Positions 54,827 through 63,874 of a DNA stretch of 64,000 bases are shown here, in pieces. The translations under genes were made by a program, and so were the position numbers. Source of the DNA: Pseudomonas sichuanensis (GTDB lineage: Bacteria; Pseudomonadota; Gammaproteobacteria; Pseudomonadales; Pseudomonadaceae); the NCBI RefSeq assembly GCF_003231305.1, contig NZ_QKVM01000019.1:34501-98500 (forward strand), in the 5' to 3' direction. A model generated the notes under the pieces. The model was not told where the DNA came from. It saw only the letters and a program-made list of their open reading frames with translations, and did no database searches. The stretch's first letter is position 1. Each line of letters starts with the position of its first letter.

Positions 54827-55753
54827 TCAGCGGCTGATGATCGCCTTGAGCACGGTCTTGAAGGTCTGAAGCTGTTCTTCGCTGAACTGGCCGAACACCT
54901 CATCCTGCTGGGCCTTGGCAATGCTCCACAGCCCTTCGGTCTCGATGCGCCCGACCTCGGTCAGGCACACCCGGCCGTTGTCGTCGGTGACCAGCCCCTT
55001 GCGGGTCAGGTTGGCGATGGCCTCGCTCACCTCGCGCTCGGGCATCGCCACTTCGCCCAGCAGTTCGGCCTGGGCCAGCCCGGCGTCGTGTTCCAGCACC
55101 ATCAGCATGCGTGCCTCGCTGGTGCGCAGGCCGGTGGCCAGCTGGCGCGGCTGGTAGCTGGCCTGGTAGGCGCGCAGGGCCTGGGTCATCAGGTAGTACA
55201 GGTTGTGCTGCAAACGGCCCTGGAAGTGGCTGCTGGCCGGCGCGCCTTCGGCGCGGCGGGTCATCCGCGTGTGCGGCAGGACCATGGAATAGGCGCCCTG
55301 GTGGTACAGCAGCGGCGAGCGACCGAGGTCGTCGAAGGCCAGGACCTTGCCGACCAGGATCCAGTGGTCGCCGCCGTCCAGCTGCTGGAACTTCTGGCAG
55401 CGAAAACGCGCCGCGCAGTCGGCCAGCAAGGGGGCGCCGCCCTCGCCTGCCTCGTAATCGATACCGGCAAAACGGTCGTCACTGGGGCGGGCGAAGGTAT
55501 TGGACAGGTCGATCTGGTCGGCGGCCAGCACGTTGACGGCGAAGTGCTCGGCGGCGTCGAACACGGCGTGGCTGCTGGAGCGTTTGTCGATGCTCCAGAG
55601 GATCAGCGGCGGGTCGAGGGACACCGAGTTGAAGCTGTTGGCAGTCACGCCGACCTTGTTGCCGGTGGCGTCGGCGGCGGTGATCACGGTGACGCCGGTG
55701 GCGAAGTTGCCCAGGGCGCGGCGAAAGGCACGGGTATCGAAAGGGGTGGACAT
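54827..55753 (-). CDS. C1 flavin reductase of 4-hydroxyphenylacetate 3-hydroxylase
   Basis: A 308-residue protein. Residues 1 to about 170 are a flavin-reductase domain (FRRALGNFATGVTVITA, GVTANSFNSVSLDPPLILWS, GDHWILVGKV), and the rest is a MarR-like C-terminal domain (LRTSEARMLMVLEHDAGL). This two-part design is the C1 component described in Acinetobacter baumannii, where 4-hydroxyphenylacetate binding relieves autoinhibition. It supplies reduced FMN to the C2 oxygenase encoded upstream. ATG 55753 has GGAG upstream. Confidence 0.88.
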   Translation of the reverse strand: MSTPFDTRAFRRALGNFATGVTVITAADATGNKVGVTANSFNSVSLDPPLILWSIDKRSSSHAVFDAAEHFAVNVLAADQIDLSNTFARPSDDRFAGIDYEAGEGGAPLLADCAARFRCQKFQQLDGGDHWILVGKVLAFDDLGRSPLLYHQGAYSMVLPHTRMTRRAEGAPASSHFQGRLQHNLYYLMTQALRAYQASYQPRQLATGLRTSEARMLMVLEHDAGLAQAELLGEVAMPEREVSEAIANLTRKGLVTDDNGRVCLTEVGRIETEGLWSIAKAQQDEVFGQFSEEQLQTFKTVLKAIISR

Positions 55754-55796
55754 GCAAGGCTCCAGGATTGTTCTTGTGTAGGGCAGTTGCGACCTC

Positions 55797-55862
55797 ATCG
55801 CGGGTCAAGCCCGCTCCCACGCGACCTGGGTAACAGGCGTGGGAGCGGGCTTGACCCGCGAT
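55797..55862. repeat. REP-type inverted pair between C2 and C1
   Basis: ATCGCGGGTCAAGCCCGCTC plus CCACGC (55797-55822) and its reverse complement (55837-55862). The GGGTCAAG variant differs from the others. It lies in the 116 bases between the oxygenase stop and the reductase start. Confidence 0.88.
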
Positions 55863-55869
55863 GATTGGC

Positions 55870-57051
55870 TCAGGTCATCGCCGGATCCGGCTCCAGCCCC
55901 ATCAGCTCGCGGCCGAGGATCTGCACGCAGACGTCGTAGTCGGTGTAGGCATGGGCACCGGTCATGTGCGCATCGCGGAACAGCCGCTGCATCTCGCTGC
56001 TGTCGAACCAGGCGCCGCCACCGGCGGCTTCCATCAGCCGGTCCACGGCCTGGATGCACAGCTTGACCGCATAACCCTGGTTGGTGCGCCAGTAGGCCAG
56101 CTCGGTACGGGTCGGGTATTGGTGGCGTGCGCTGAAGTCGGCGATCTGCTCCCAGCTTTTCTCCAGCAGCGCGCGGGCCGCGGCGACCTGGTGGGTGGAC
56201 TCGGCCAGGCGCATCAGCGCCGGGGTCGCCGCGCCGACCGCGGCGCCGGTGTAGGCCCGCACGCGGTTGCGGGTCTTGTCCTTGAACGCTTCGAGCATGC
56301 GCTCGGCGATGCCCAGGCTGACGGTGGAGAAGCCACTGGCGAAGTACGGGCGGTACGGGTTGAAGTAGATCGCGCTGTCCGGGTACAGGCCGAAGCCCGC
56401 CGAGGTGCCCTCCATCATGTCCTTGGCCCTCTGGATGCGGTGCTCGGGCACGAAGGCGCGGTCGACCACCAGCGTGCGGCTGCCGCTGGCACGCATGCCG
56501 GCGGCGAACCAGTCGTCGCGGATCTGGTAGTCGCTGCGCGGCAGCACGGCGAAGCAGTAATCCTGGCCGCCCTGCGGGTTGGCGCGACGAAAGCCCATGA
56601 TCGCCCACTCGGCATGATCGCAGCCGCTGCTCCAGCCCATCTCGCCGCTGAACAGCACGCCGCCCTCGACCTCTTCGGTGCGGCCGAACGGGGCGATGCT
56701 GCTGCTGGCGGTGGCGTGCGGGTTGTCACCCCAGACTTCGTCCTGCAGTTGCTTGGGGAACATCGCCAGTTGGTGGCTGTGGGTGCACAGCAGGCTCATG
56801 GCCCAGGCGGTGCTGGCGCAGGCGCCGGCCAGGGCGGCGATGCATTCGGCGAACTGCGGCAGGCTGATTTCCAGGCCGCCAAAAGGCTTGGGCAGGAAGG
56901 CCTGGTGCAGGCCGATGCCTTTGAGCAGGGCAATGTTTTCGGCGGGCACGGTACGCTCGCGCTCGGCCTGGTCGGCGCGCGCGGCGATGGCCGGCAGCAG
57001 GGGCTTGAGGTCTTCGAGCAGGGAGTTTGGCTTTTTCATGGTCTGGCTCAT
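55870..57051 (-). CDS. C2 oxygenase of 4-hydroxyphenylacetate 3-hydroxylase
   Basis: A 393-residue acyl-CoA-dehydrogenase-fold monooxygenase. It matches the A. baumannii C2 protein closely from memory: ERTVPAENIALLKGIGLHQ, GACASTAWAMSLLCTHSHQ, DATASSSIAPFG-like HATASSSIAPFG, GWSSGCDHAEWAIMG and STHQVAAARALLEKSWEQ. With FMNH2 from C1 it hydroxylates 4-hydroxyphenylacetate to homoprotocatechuate, the substrate of HpaD. It is not the HpaB type. ATG 57039 is an alternative start. Confidence 0.9.
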   Translation of the reverse strand: MSQTMKKPNSLLEDLKPLLPAIAARADQAERERTVPAENIALLKGIGLHQAFLPKPFGGLEISLPQFAECIAALAGACASTAWAMSLLCTHSHQLAMFPKQLQDEVWGDNPHATASSSIAPFGRTEEVEGGVLFSGEMGWSSGCDHAEWAIMGFRRANPQGGQDYCFAVLPRSDYQIRDDWFAAGMRASGSRTLVVDRAFVPEHRIQRAKDMMEGTSAGFGLYPDSAIYFNPYRPYFASGFSTVSLGIAERMLEAFKDKTRNRVRAYTGAAVGAATPALMRLAESTHQVAAARALLEKSWEQIADFSARHQYPTRTELAYWRTNQGYAVKLCIQAVDRLMEAAGGGAWFDSSEMQRLFRDAHMTGAHAYTDYDVCVQILGRELMGLEPDPAMT

Positions 57052-57407
57052 TGTTATTGGACCCTGGCGAGCGCTGCCTGGTAATGGCGGCTCGCTGATG
57101 AATGCCGGGTCAGTATGGGAGCCTGGGGCGCACTGGAAAATGCAACTTCCGCACCTCGGATTGTATTTTTCATGGGGTGATTTTGTGGCTGGCAGGCAGG
57201 GTCATGAGGGTGGCAGGGGCAGGCAAGAACGCCGGGAACGCAGGCGTTAGGCTCGGGATATGAATACGTCCCCATCGCGGGGCAAGTCGCAGCGGCGAAC
57301 CGCCGCTCCCACACCAGACGCCCAGGTCGCAAATCGGGGGCGTGGGAGCGGCGGTTCGCCGCTGCGACTTGCCCCGCGATTGAACACTGACTTGCGGAGC
57401 CCAAAGC
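57052..57407. other. Divergent region between C2 and the aldehyde dehydrogenase
   Basis: 356 bases without a gene; it must hold the promoters of the C2 gene and the aldehyde dehydrogenase. The right half is the 39-bp REP-variant pair (57274-57380). The left part has an AT-rich patch (57163-57190) but I see no clear promoter or operator. Confidence 0.45.
57274..57380. repeat. REP variant with 39-bp perfect arms
   Basis: Arms 57274-57312 and 57342-57380 are exact reverse complements. The REP core is present, but between CAAG and GCTCCCAC each arm contains an extra TCGCAGCGGCGAACCGCC, itself palindromic. It can form a large cruciform. Confidence 0.9.
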
Positions 57408-58895
57408 ATGAGCGACATCCCTCTCCTCCCCAGCGTTACCGCGTTCCTCGCCCGCCACCACGGCCTGTACATCCACGGCCAGACCATCGCCAGCCAGTCG
57501 AGCGCCAGGATCAAGGTGGTCAACCCGGCCAATGGCGAGGCCATCGCCGAAGTGGCCGACGCCTGCCAGGCCGATGTCGAGCAGGCCGTCGACTCCGCCC
57601 GCCAAGGCTTCAATACCTGGTCGCGCACCAGCCCCGCCGCCCGCGCCGCGGTGCTGTTCAAGCTGGCCGACCTGCTCGAAGCCAACCGCGAAGAGCTGGC
57701 CCAGCTGGAAACCCTGCAATCGGGCAAGCTGATCAACATCGCCCGTGCCTTCGAGGTGGAACAGGCCGCGCACTTCTTGCGCTACTACGCCGGCTGGGCG
57801 ACCAAGATCACCGGCCAGACCATCACCCCGTCGCTGCCTTCGTTCGCCGGCGAGCGCTACAGCGCCTTCACCCTGCGCGAGCCGATCGGCGTTGTAGTGG
57901 GGATCGTGCCGTGGAACTTTGCCACCATGATCGCCATCTGGAAGCTCGCCTCGGCCCTGACCACCGGCTGCAGCATCGTGCTCAAGCCCAGCGAGTTCAC
58001 CCCGCTGACCTTGCTGCGTATCGCTGAACTGGCCACCGATGCCGGCCTGCCAGCGGGCGCGCTCAACGTGCTGACTGGCGCCGGCCTGGTGGGCAAGGCG
58101 CTGGTCGAGCACCCGGGCACCGACAAGGTGTCGTTCACCGGCTCCGTGCCTACCGGCATCGCCGTCGGCCAGGCGGCCATGGGCGCCAAGCTGACCCGCG
58201 CAACCCTGGAGCTGGGCGGCAAGAACTCGGTGGCGTTCCTGCCCGATGTCGGTATCGACAAGGCGGTGGATGGCATCATCGAGGCGGGCTTCCTGCATTC
58301 CGGGCAGATCTGCGCGGCGGGCGAGCGCTTCTTTGTCCATCGCTCGCGGATCGAGCCGCTGCTCGAAGCGCTGTCGCACCGCTTGGGGCAGCTGAAAACC
58401 GGCTCGCCACTGGATGAGAGGACCCAGTTCGGCCCAGTCGCCAACAAACCACACCAGTTGAAGCTGGCCGAGCTGTTCGCCACCGCCCGCGCCGAAGGCA
58501 GCCGGATCATCCACGGCGGGCGTATCGGCGACGGCCCGGGCTGCTTTGTCGAGCCTACGGTGATCCTCGCCAACAGTGCCGCCGACACCCTGCTCAACCA
58601 GGAAACCTTCGGCCCGGTGGCGACCTTCCTGCCGTATGACGACGAAGAGCAGCTGCTGCACCTGATGAACGCCACGCCCTACGGCCTTTCCGCCAGCCTG
58701 TGGAGCAACGACCTGGGCAAGGCCATGCGCCTGATCCCGGAGATCCAGGCCGGCACGCTGTGGGTGAACATGCACACCCTGCTCGACCCGGCGGTGCCCT
58801 TCGGCGGCATCAAGGCCTCCGGCATCGGCCGTGAGTTCGGCTCGGCGTTCATCGACGACTTCACCGAGCTCAAGTCCGTGATGATCCGCTATTGA
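57408..58895 (+). CDS. feaB: Aldehyde dehydrogenase, probable (4-hydroxy)phenylacetaldehyde dehydrogenase
   Basis: A 495-residue ALDH. Asn in VPWNFATMIAIWK, Glu in LELGGKNS, Cys in SGQICAAGERF, and the ALDH ending FGGIKASGIGREFG. Similar to FeaB-type phenylacetaldehyde dehydrogenases. Between the hydroxylase and the LuxR gene, it would turn (4-hydroxy)phenylacetaldehyde from amine oxidation into (4-hydroxy)phenylacetate, feeding C2/C1 or paaK. The gene symbol is a functional inference. Confidence 0.78.
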   Translation: MSDIPLLPSVTAFLARHHGLYIHGQTIASQSSARIKVVNPANGEAIAEVADACQADVEQAVDSARQGFNTWSRTSPAARAAVLFKLADLLEANREELAQLETLQSGKLINIARAFEVEQAAHFLRYYAGWATKITGQTITPSLPSFAGERYSAFTLREPIGVVVGIVPWNFATMIAIWKLASALTTGCSIVLKPSEFTPLTLLRIAELATDAGLPAGALNVLTGAGLVGKALVEHPGTDKVSFTGSVPTGIAVGQAAMGAKLTRATLELGGKNSVAFLPDVGIDKAVDGIIEAGFLHSGQICAAGERFFVHRSRIEPLLEALSHRLGQLKTGSPLDERTQFGPVANKPHQLKLAELFATARAEGSRIIHGGRIGDGPGCFVEPTVILANSAADTLLNQETFGPVATFLPYDDEEQLLHLMNATPYGLSASLWSNDLGKAMRLIPEIQAGTLWVNMHTLLDPAVPFGGIKASGIGREFGSAFIDDFTELKSVMIRY

Positions 58896-59548
58896 ACCTG
58901 CACGACAACCTGGGCCGGTACTGCCTGCAGGCGTTCAGCCAGCAGGTGCCGGCGTCGCTGGCGGCGTTCTACCGCATCGATGCCGGGCAGCAGGCCTGCG
59001 ATTTCCTGTTGCAGGACCTGCAGGCGCCCATGCATGCACGCTACTTGCAGCACTACCGCGCCTATGACCCGCTGCAACCAGCGCGCTGCCTGGCCATCGG
59101 CACGCCGGTGGTATCGCTGCGCCAGGGCCTGGCCCACCTGCCCGAAGCCCAGGGCAACACCTACCGGGGCTTCCTGGCCCGGCACCAGGTGGTGGATGTG
59201 GTGGAAATCATCGCCCAGGTCGGCGGCCGGCCGCTGGCCGGGGTGTCGCTGTTGCGCTGTGCAAGCCTGGGCGAGTTTCGCCCTGACGAGCTGCAGCGCC
59301 TGCTGCCCTTGCACGGGCTGATGCAACTGGCGGTGGCCAGCCAGCCCTTGGCGCCAAGGCCGGCAGCGCTCGAACTCACCCCCCGCGAACGGCAGATCGC
59401 CGAACTGCTGCGCCAAGGCCACAGCAACAAGCTGATCGCCAGGGCGCTGGAGGTCGGCCTGCCCACCGTCAAGACCCACCTGATCAACCTGTTCCGCAAG
59501 CTCGGGGTGAGCAACCGCACCGAGCTGGTGGCGTTGCTGTTCCTGTGA
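58892..59548 (+). CDS. LuxR-type regulator without receiver domain
   Basis: A 218-residue protein. The C-terminal HTH is LTPRERQIAELLRQGHSNKLIA then GLPTVKTHLINLFRKLGV. The N-terminal 150 residues do not show a receiver or an obvious autoinducer domain. The best start is TTG 58892, overlapping the dehydrogenase stop as TTGA. It probably controls the dehydrogenase and the moaF unit downstream. Confidence 0.8.
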   Translation: MNLHDNLGRYCLQAFSQQVPASLAAFYRIDAGQQACDFLLQDLQAPMHARYLQHYRAYDPLQPARCLAIGTPVVSLRQGLAHLPEAQGNTYRGFLARHQVVDVVEIIAQVGGRPLAGVSLLRCASLGEFRPDELQRLLPLHGLMQLAVASQPLAPRPAALELTPRERQIAELLRQGHSNKLIARALEVGLPTVKTHLINLFRKLGVSNRTELVALLFL

Positions 59549-59624
59549 CTCAACCTTCCGGTTGATACCGGGCCGCAGCGCCGCGTTGCACCCTGTGGGC
59601 ACCTTAACCCCAGGAGTCACGCAC

Positions 59625-60443
59625 ATGTCCAAACCCGCCGACTGGATCACCGTAGGCGCCCTTGCCGAGGGCTTCGCCCCGCAAGCCTTCATCCTGCCGC
59701 AACGCGCCGACCTGAGCGGGCGCAGCCTCACCCTGCACTTCGCCAATGGCTGGCTGATCGAGCACCGTTTCGACACCGATCAACTGCACTGGCACGCCGC
59801 CGACGGCCACAGCCAGGGCACGGCCAGCTACCGCGCCACCTCGGTGCGCGACGGCATCTACCTGGTGGATTTCATCAAGCACGAAGGCGACCAGGCCTGG
59901 TCGGTGTCGCTGGTGCTCGACACCCTCAGCCAATCCTTCACGGCCGTGCTTGGCCGCTTGCCGGGCCAGGCCCACACCCAGCGTGGCCTGTACGACCTGG
60001 CCCTGGCCGGTGAGGCACTGACCGGCGTCGAGGCCAGGTTCCTGCACGGCACCCTCGACCGCCCCTGGCAGGACGGTGCCTGCCCACACGCGCCGACCCG
60101 CGAGCTGGTAGGCCTGCGCAATCACTACCGCTATAGCCCGACCGAGGAGTACGAGCACATCTACCTCAACCCCGACTACTACAGCTGGCAGTGCCTGAAA
60201 GGCGTCGAGCAGGGGCTGTGCGACACCGACCGTGCCCATTACTACAAGATCGCCGAGCAGCTGTACCTGTTCGTCTGGTGCGAAAAGATCGTGCCGACCC
60301 TGGGCCTGGTGATGATCGACCTGCAGCAGCACCGCAGCGACGGCAAGATCTTCGGCTACGAGGGCGGCAGCTTCGATGCCTTGGCCAACTTCCCGGTGTC
60401 GTCGTATTGCCGGGTGGTCAACCGCACGGAGTACCCGCAGTGA
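59625..60443 (+). CDS. moaF: MoaF-family protein
   Basis: A 272-residue protein with MoaF N- and C-terminal domains (DLSGRSLTLHFANGWLIEHRF, FIKHEGDQAWSVSLVLD, HYYKIAEQLYLFVWCEKI, TLGLVMIDLQQHRSDGKI), predicted lipocalin-like barrels. moaF was described in the monoamine regulon of Klebsiella; its function remains unknown. It begins a tight unit: GTGA overlap with the SDR at 60440. CCAGGAG precedes ATG 59625. Confidence 0.85.
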   Translation: MSKPADWITVGALAEGFAPQAFILPQRADLSGRSLTLHFANGWLIEHRFDTDQLHWHAADGHSQGTASYRATSVRDGIYLVDFIKHEGDQAWSVSLVLDTLSQSFTAVLGRLPGQAHTQRGLYDLALAGEALTGVEARFLHGTLDRPWQDGACPHAPTRELVGLRNHYRYSPTEEYEHIYLNPDYYSWQCLKGVEQGLCDTDRAHYYKIAEQLYLFVWCEKIVPTLGLVMIDLQQHRSDGKIFGYEGGSFDALANFPVSSYCRVVNRTEYPQ

Positions 60444-61231
60444 GCCGCAGCGTGCTGATCACCGGGGCCGGCAGCGGCATCGGTGAAGCCAGCGCCCTGC
60501 GCCTGGCAGCCCAGGGCTGGCAGGTGGCGCTGGTGGGCCGTCGCCGCGAAGCGCTGGAGCGTGTCGCCAAGGCCACTGGCGGCCTGGTGCTGGCGGGAGA
60601 TGCGGCCGACGGCGCCACCTGGCGCGGCTTCATCGAACAGGTGGATGCGCGTTTCGGCGGGCTGGACGCCGTGATCGCCTGCGCCGGCGGCCATGGCCTG
60701 GGCCGGGCCACCGAGACCAGTGACGAAGCCTGGCAGGCGGCACTGCGCAGCAACCTCGACAGCGCCTTCCACACCGCCCGCGCCTGCCTGCCGCTGCTGC
60801 TGCGCCGGCGCGGCAGCCTGGTGCTGCTGGGCTCCATCGCGTCGTTGGCAGCCGGGCCCGAAGTGTGCGGCTACACCACGGCCAAGCACGCGCTGGTCGG
60901 CCTGAGCCGTTCACTGGCCCGCGACTACGGCCCGGCCGGCGTACGGGTGAACTGCGTATGCCCAGGCTGGGTGCGCACGCCCATGGCCGATGAGGAAATG
61001 CAGGTGCTGATGGCCCATCACCAGGAAGACCTCGACGCGGCCTATCGCAGGGTCACGGCCGACGTGCCGCTGCGTCGCCCGGCCAGCAGCGACGAGATCG
61101 CCGCCGTGTGCGAGTTCCTGGTCAGCCCGGCGGCAAGCATCGTCACCGGCGCGGTACTCACCGCCGACGGCGGCGCGACCGTGGTCGATGTGCCCACCCT
61201 GCCCTACACCCGCCTGGCGCCACAGCCATGA
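60440..61231 (+). CDS. SDR oxidoreductase in the moaF unit
   Basis: A 263-residue classical SDR starting with GTG: SVLITGAGSGIGEASALRLA cofactor motif, ACAGGHG, SIASLAAG, and GYTTAKHALVG (YxxxK). Overlaps moaF by 4 bases and the next SDR by 4 bases. Reaction unknown. Confidence 0.85.
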   Translation: MSRSVLITGAGSGIGEASALRLAAQGWQVALVGRRREALERVAKATGGLVLAGDAADGATWRGFIEQVDARFGGLDAVIACAGGHGLGRATETSDEAWQAALRSNLDSAFHTARACLPLLLRRRGSLVLLGSIASLAAGPEVCGYTTAKHALVGLSRSLARDYGPAGVRVNCVCPGWVRTPMADEEMQVLMAHHQEDLDAAYRRVTADVPLRRPASSDEIAAVCEFLVSPAASIVTGAVLTADGGATVVDVPTLPYTRLAPQP

Positions 61232-61995
61232 GCGCCCGTTACGATTTTCAAGGGCGCACGGTGCTGGTTACCGGTGCTGCGGGTGGGATCGGCCAGGCCA
61301 TCGTCGAGGGCTTTGCCCGTGCTGGAGCGCGGGTGATTGCGGTGGACCTCGACCCGGCGGCACTGCGCCAGGTGGTCAAGGTGCAGCTCGCCCTGGGCCA
61401 TGAGGTGGAGGGGCTGGCCGTGGACCTCGCTGACGAACAGGCAATCGCAACCCTGCTGGCCGGGCTGGAGCGCCTGGATGTGCTGGTACACAACGCGGCG
61501 TATTTTCCGCTCACCCCCTTCACCGACATCACCCCGGCACTGCTGCAACGCACGCTGGCGGTCAACCTGGGCGCGCTGTTCTGGCTGACCCAGGCGGCGC
61601 TGCCGTTGTTCCGTCGCCAGGGCGGCGGCTGCGTGCTGGCTACCTCATCGGTGACCGGCCCGCGGGTGGCCTACCCAGGCCTGAGCCATTACGCCGCGTC
61701 CAAGGCCGGGGTCAATGGCTTCATCCGCAATGCCGCGCTGGAGCTGGCCCCCCTGAACGTGCGGGTCAACGGCGTCGAGCCGGGCATGGTGCGCACCCCG
61801 GCCATGGGCAACCTCGGCGACCCGGCCCTCAATGCGCGGATCGCGGCCGGGGTGCCGCTCGGGCGCCTGGGCGAACCCAGCGATATCGCGGCGGCGATGC
61901 TGTTCCTCGCCTCGGACGCGGCGGCCTACATCACCGGCCAAACCCTGATCGTCGATGGCGGCGCCACCCTGCCCGAAACCCTGGCCAGCCCCTGA
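61228..61995 (+). CDS. Second SDR oxidoreductase in the moaF unit
   Basis: A 255-residue SDR with VTGAAGGIGQAIVEGFAR, VHNAAYFPL, ATSSVTGP, HYAASKAGVNGF and the C-terminal ITGQTLIVDGGATLP. ATGA overlap with the previous SDR. The two may catalyse successive steps on the same compound. Confidence 0.87.
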   Translation: MSARYDFQGRTVLVTGAAGGIGQAIVEGFARAGARVIAVDLDPAALRQVVKVQLALGHEVEGLAVDLADEQAIATLLAGLERLDVLVHNAAYFPLTPFTDITPALLQRTLAVNLGALFWLTQAALPLFRRQGGGCVLATSSVTGPRVAYPGLSHYAASKAGVNGFIRNAALELAPLNVRVNGVEPGMVRTPAMGNLGDPALNARIAAGVPLGRLGEPSDIAAAMLFLASDAAAYITGQTLIVDGGATLPETLASP

Positions 61996-62145
61996 ACCGC
62001 CCTGGCGGCGGCGTGCAAGTGGGCTGGCAGCCACGGGCAAGACCCGCCCCGGCGATCCACGCGCTAATGGCCCGTCGCTTCAGACACCTCTGCCTCCACA
62101 ACAACGCGGCACTCAAGACCGCACACAACAAACGAGGAACGATCC

Positions 62146-63459
62146 ATGCGTCTCACTCCACGTCGCACCGCGCTGGCCACCGCCCTGGCGCTGCTGGTCA
62201 ACGGCCAGGCCACCTCGGCCTACGAGCTGTATGCCGACGACGACACCCACCTGAACGCCGATATGCTGGCGGTGTGGGGCATGTTCAACAGCCGCCACAA
62301 CTACGACGGCACCCCCGGCGGCTCGACCTGGCGCGAAGGCTTCATCAAGTACGGCCTTAGCGGCGACCAGGGCCTGGCCGGCAATGGCAGCCTGTATGGC
62401 GCGTTGAACTGGGTCAGTTCCGGCGCCTGGGGCGATGGCGATGCCGGCGGCAACCAGGATGGCAGCGAACGCACCACCAAGATCGAGGATGCGTACCTGG
62501 GCTGGCGCTCGGGCGACCTGTTCCCGCTGCTGGGCAAGGATGGCGTGGACGTTTCCGGTGGCCGCCAGGTGATCAGGCTAGGCAACGGGTTCCTGATCAA
62601 CGATGACGGCCCCAACCTCGGCAAGGGCCCGGCCGATGGCCAGCTCAACCGCGGTGGTGGCTTCTACCTGGGGGCCCGTCACGCGTTCGATCGCACGGCC
62701 ATGTTGCGCCTGGGAGGTAACGAGGGCTTGCACGGCAGTGTGCTGTGGTTGAAATCCGATAACCGAGCGCAGGCCGAGACCGAGCTGGCTGCCGGGACCC
62801 TGGACTACACCCATGAGCTAGGCACCCTGGGTTTGACCTACATCCACGGCATCGACGTTGCCGATCAGTGGGCCAGCGAGTTCCAGAAGGCCCGCGAAGG
62901 CATGGACGTTTACAGCTTGCGTGGCGAAGGCAGTGCCGGGCTTGAGAACACCCGCCTTGCCTTTGAATACGCCTGGCAGGACAAGCGCGGCGGCCATGAA
63001 ACGGCCTGGTACGCCGAGGCGGGCTATACCTTCGCCGAGGCGCCCTGGGCGCCGCAACTGACCTATCGCTACACGCGTTATTCGGCGGGCTGGGACTTGC
63101 TGTTTACCGGGCTTTCCAGTGGTTATGGCACCTGGATACAGGGTGAAGTGGCGGGCAACTATGCCGGGCCGTTCAATACCAATAGCGGGATTCACCATAT
63201 CGGGCTCAAGGCCACGCCGCGGGACAACGTCACGGTCGGGGCGCTGTTCTTTGACTTCAATACGGTGCGTACGCGGGACACGCTCGATCTCGATGCCCAG
63301 GAGCTGGATGTGTATGTGGAGTGGGCGGTGAATGAGCACCTGATCGTTACGCCGCTGGTGGGGTTGTTCAAGCCGCGCAAGGATGAGAGCAATGGGGGGA
63401 ATCAGGTGGGGAGTGGGACCAATGTGTATAGCCAGTTGACGGTGGCTGTGCCGTTTTGA
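62146..63459 (+). CDS. Outer-membrane beta-barrel channel (alginate-export-like porin)
   Basis: A 437-residue protein with a signal peptide (LTPRRTALATALALLVNGQATSA). Alternating strands with aromatic ends, Gly/Asn-rich turns and a terminal strand ending in F (YSQLTVAVPF) indicate an outer-membrane barrel. It is not OprD-like; it fits the alginate-export or related porin family. It is 150 bases after the second SDR and probably the uptake channel for this unit. Confidence 0.8.
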   Translation: MRLTPRRTALATALALLVNGQATSAYELYADDDTHLNADMLAVWGMFNSRHNYDGTPGGSTWREGFIKYGLSGDQGLAGNGSLYGALNWVSSGAWGDGDAGGNQDGSERTTKIEDAYLGWRSGDLFPLLGKDGVDVSGGRQVIRLGNGFLINDDGPNLGKGPADGQLNRGGGFYLGARHAFDRTAMLRLGGNEGLHGSVLWLKSDNRAQAETELAAGTLDYTHELGTLGLTYIHGIDVADQWASEFQKAREGMDVYSLRGEGSAGLENTRLAFEYAWQDKRGGHETAWYAEAGYTFAEAPWAPQLTYRYTRYSAGWDLLFTGLSSGYGTWIQGEVAGNYAGPFNTNSGIHHIGLKATPRDNVTVGALFFDFNTVRTRDTLDLDAQELDVYVEWAVNEHLIVTPLVGLFKPRKDESNGGNQVGSGTNVYSQLTVAVPF

Positions 63460-63474
63460 GGGTGTAGGTGGGTG

Positions 63475-63522
63475 CTTCGGCTTCGGCTTCGGCTTCGGCT
63501 TCGGCTTCGGCTTCGGCTTCGG
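63475..63522. repeat. Hexanucleotide tandem repeat (CTTCGG)8
   Basis: Eight exact CTTCGG units from 63475 to 63522, ending in CTTTCAG. A variable-number repeat is likely here, just after the porin gene. Confidence 0.95.
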
Positions 63523-63562
63523 CTTTCAGAGTGTTTGTTTTGATAGATGTATGCGCATTCAG

Positions 63563-63825
63563 CGGCGATGGCGACTTTTAGTCACCTTTCCGCCCTTACG
63601 GCGGCCTACTTTGGTCTTGGCCAAAGTAGGCAAAGCCGCCTGCTCCCATCATACGGCCCCTACGCTTCGCTTCGGGGTCCCCTCGCTCCGGTGCCTTCCG
63701 GGCCCGCGCGGCCTACGACTTGCTGCGCAAGTCTACATCTCGCGCCTTCGGCTTACGCCGAAGGGTGCTGCGCACCAGGGCCCTCCAGTCACCTCCGCTC
63801 GGCCTCCTGAAGTCGCAATTTGTGT
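63563..63825. repeat. Nested-palindrome dispersed element
   Basis: Three stems in a row: CCGCC-CTTAC-GGCGG (63590-63604), CCTACTTTGG-TCTTGG-CCAAAGTAGG (63605-63630) and CCTTCGGC-TTAC-GCCGAAGG (63745-63764). The text CCTACTTTGG...CAAAGTAGGCAAAG is the recurring head of a large noncoding repeat known to me from Pseudomonas genomes. No protein is credible here. Confidence 0.65.
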
Positions 63826-63874
63826 TGCCTGGACTATTGCGCGCTTAGAAGCAAGATCAAGATCAAAAACAGAA

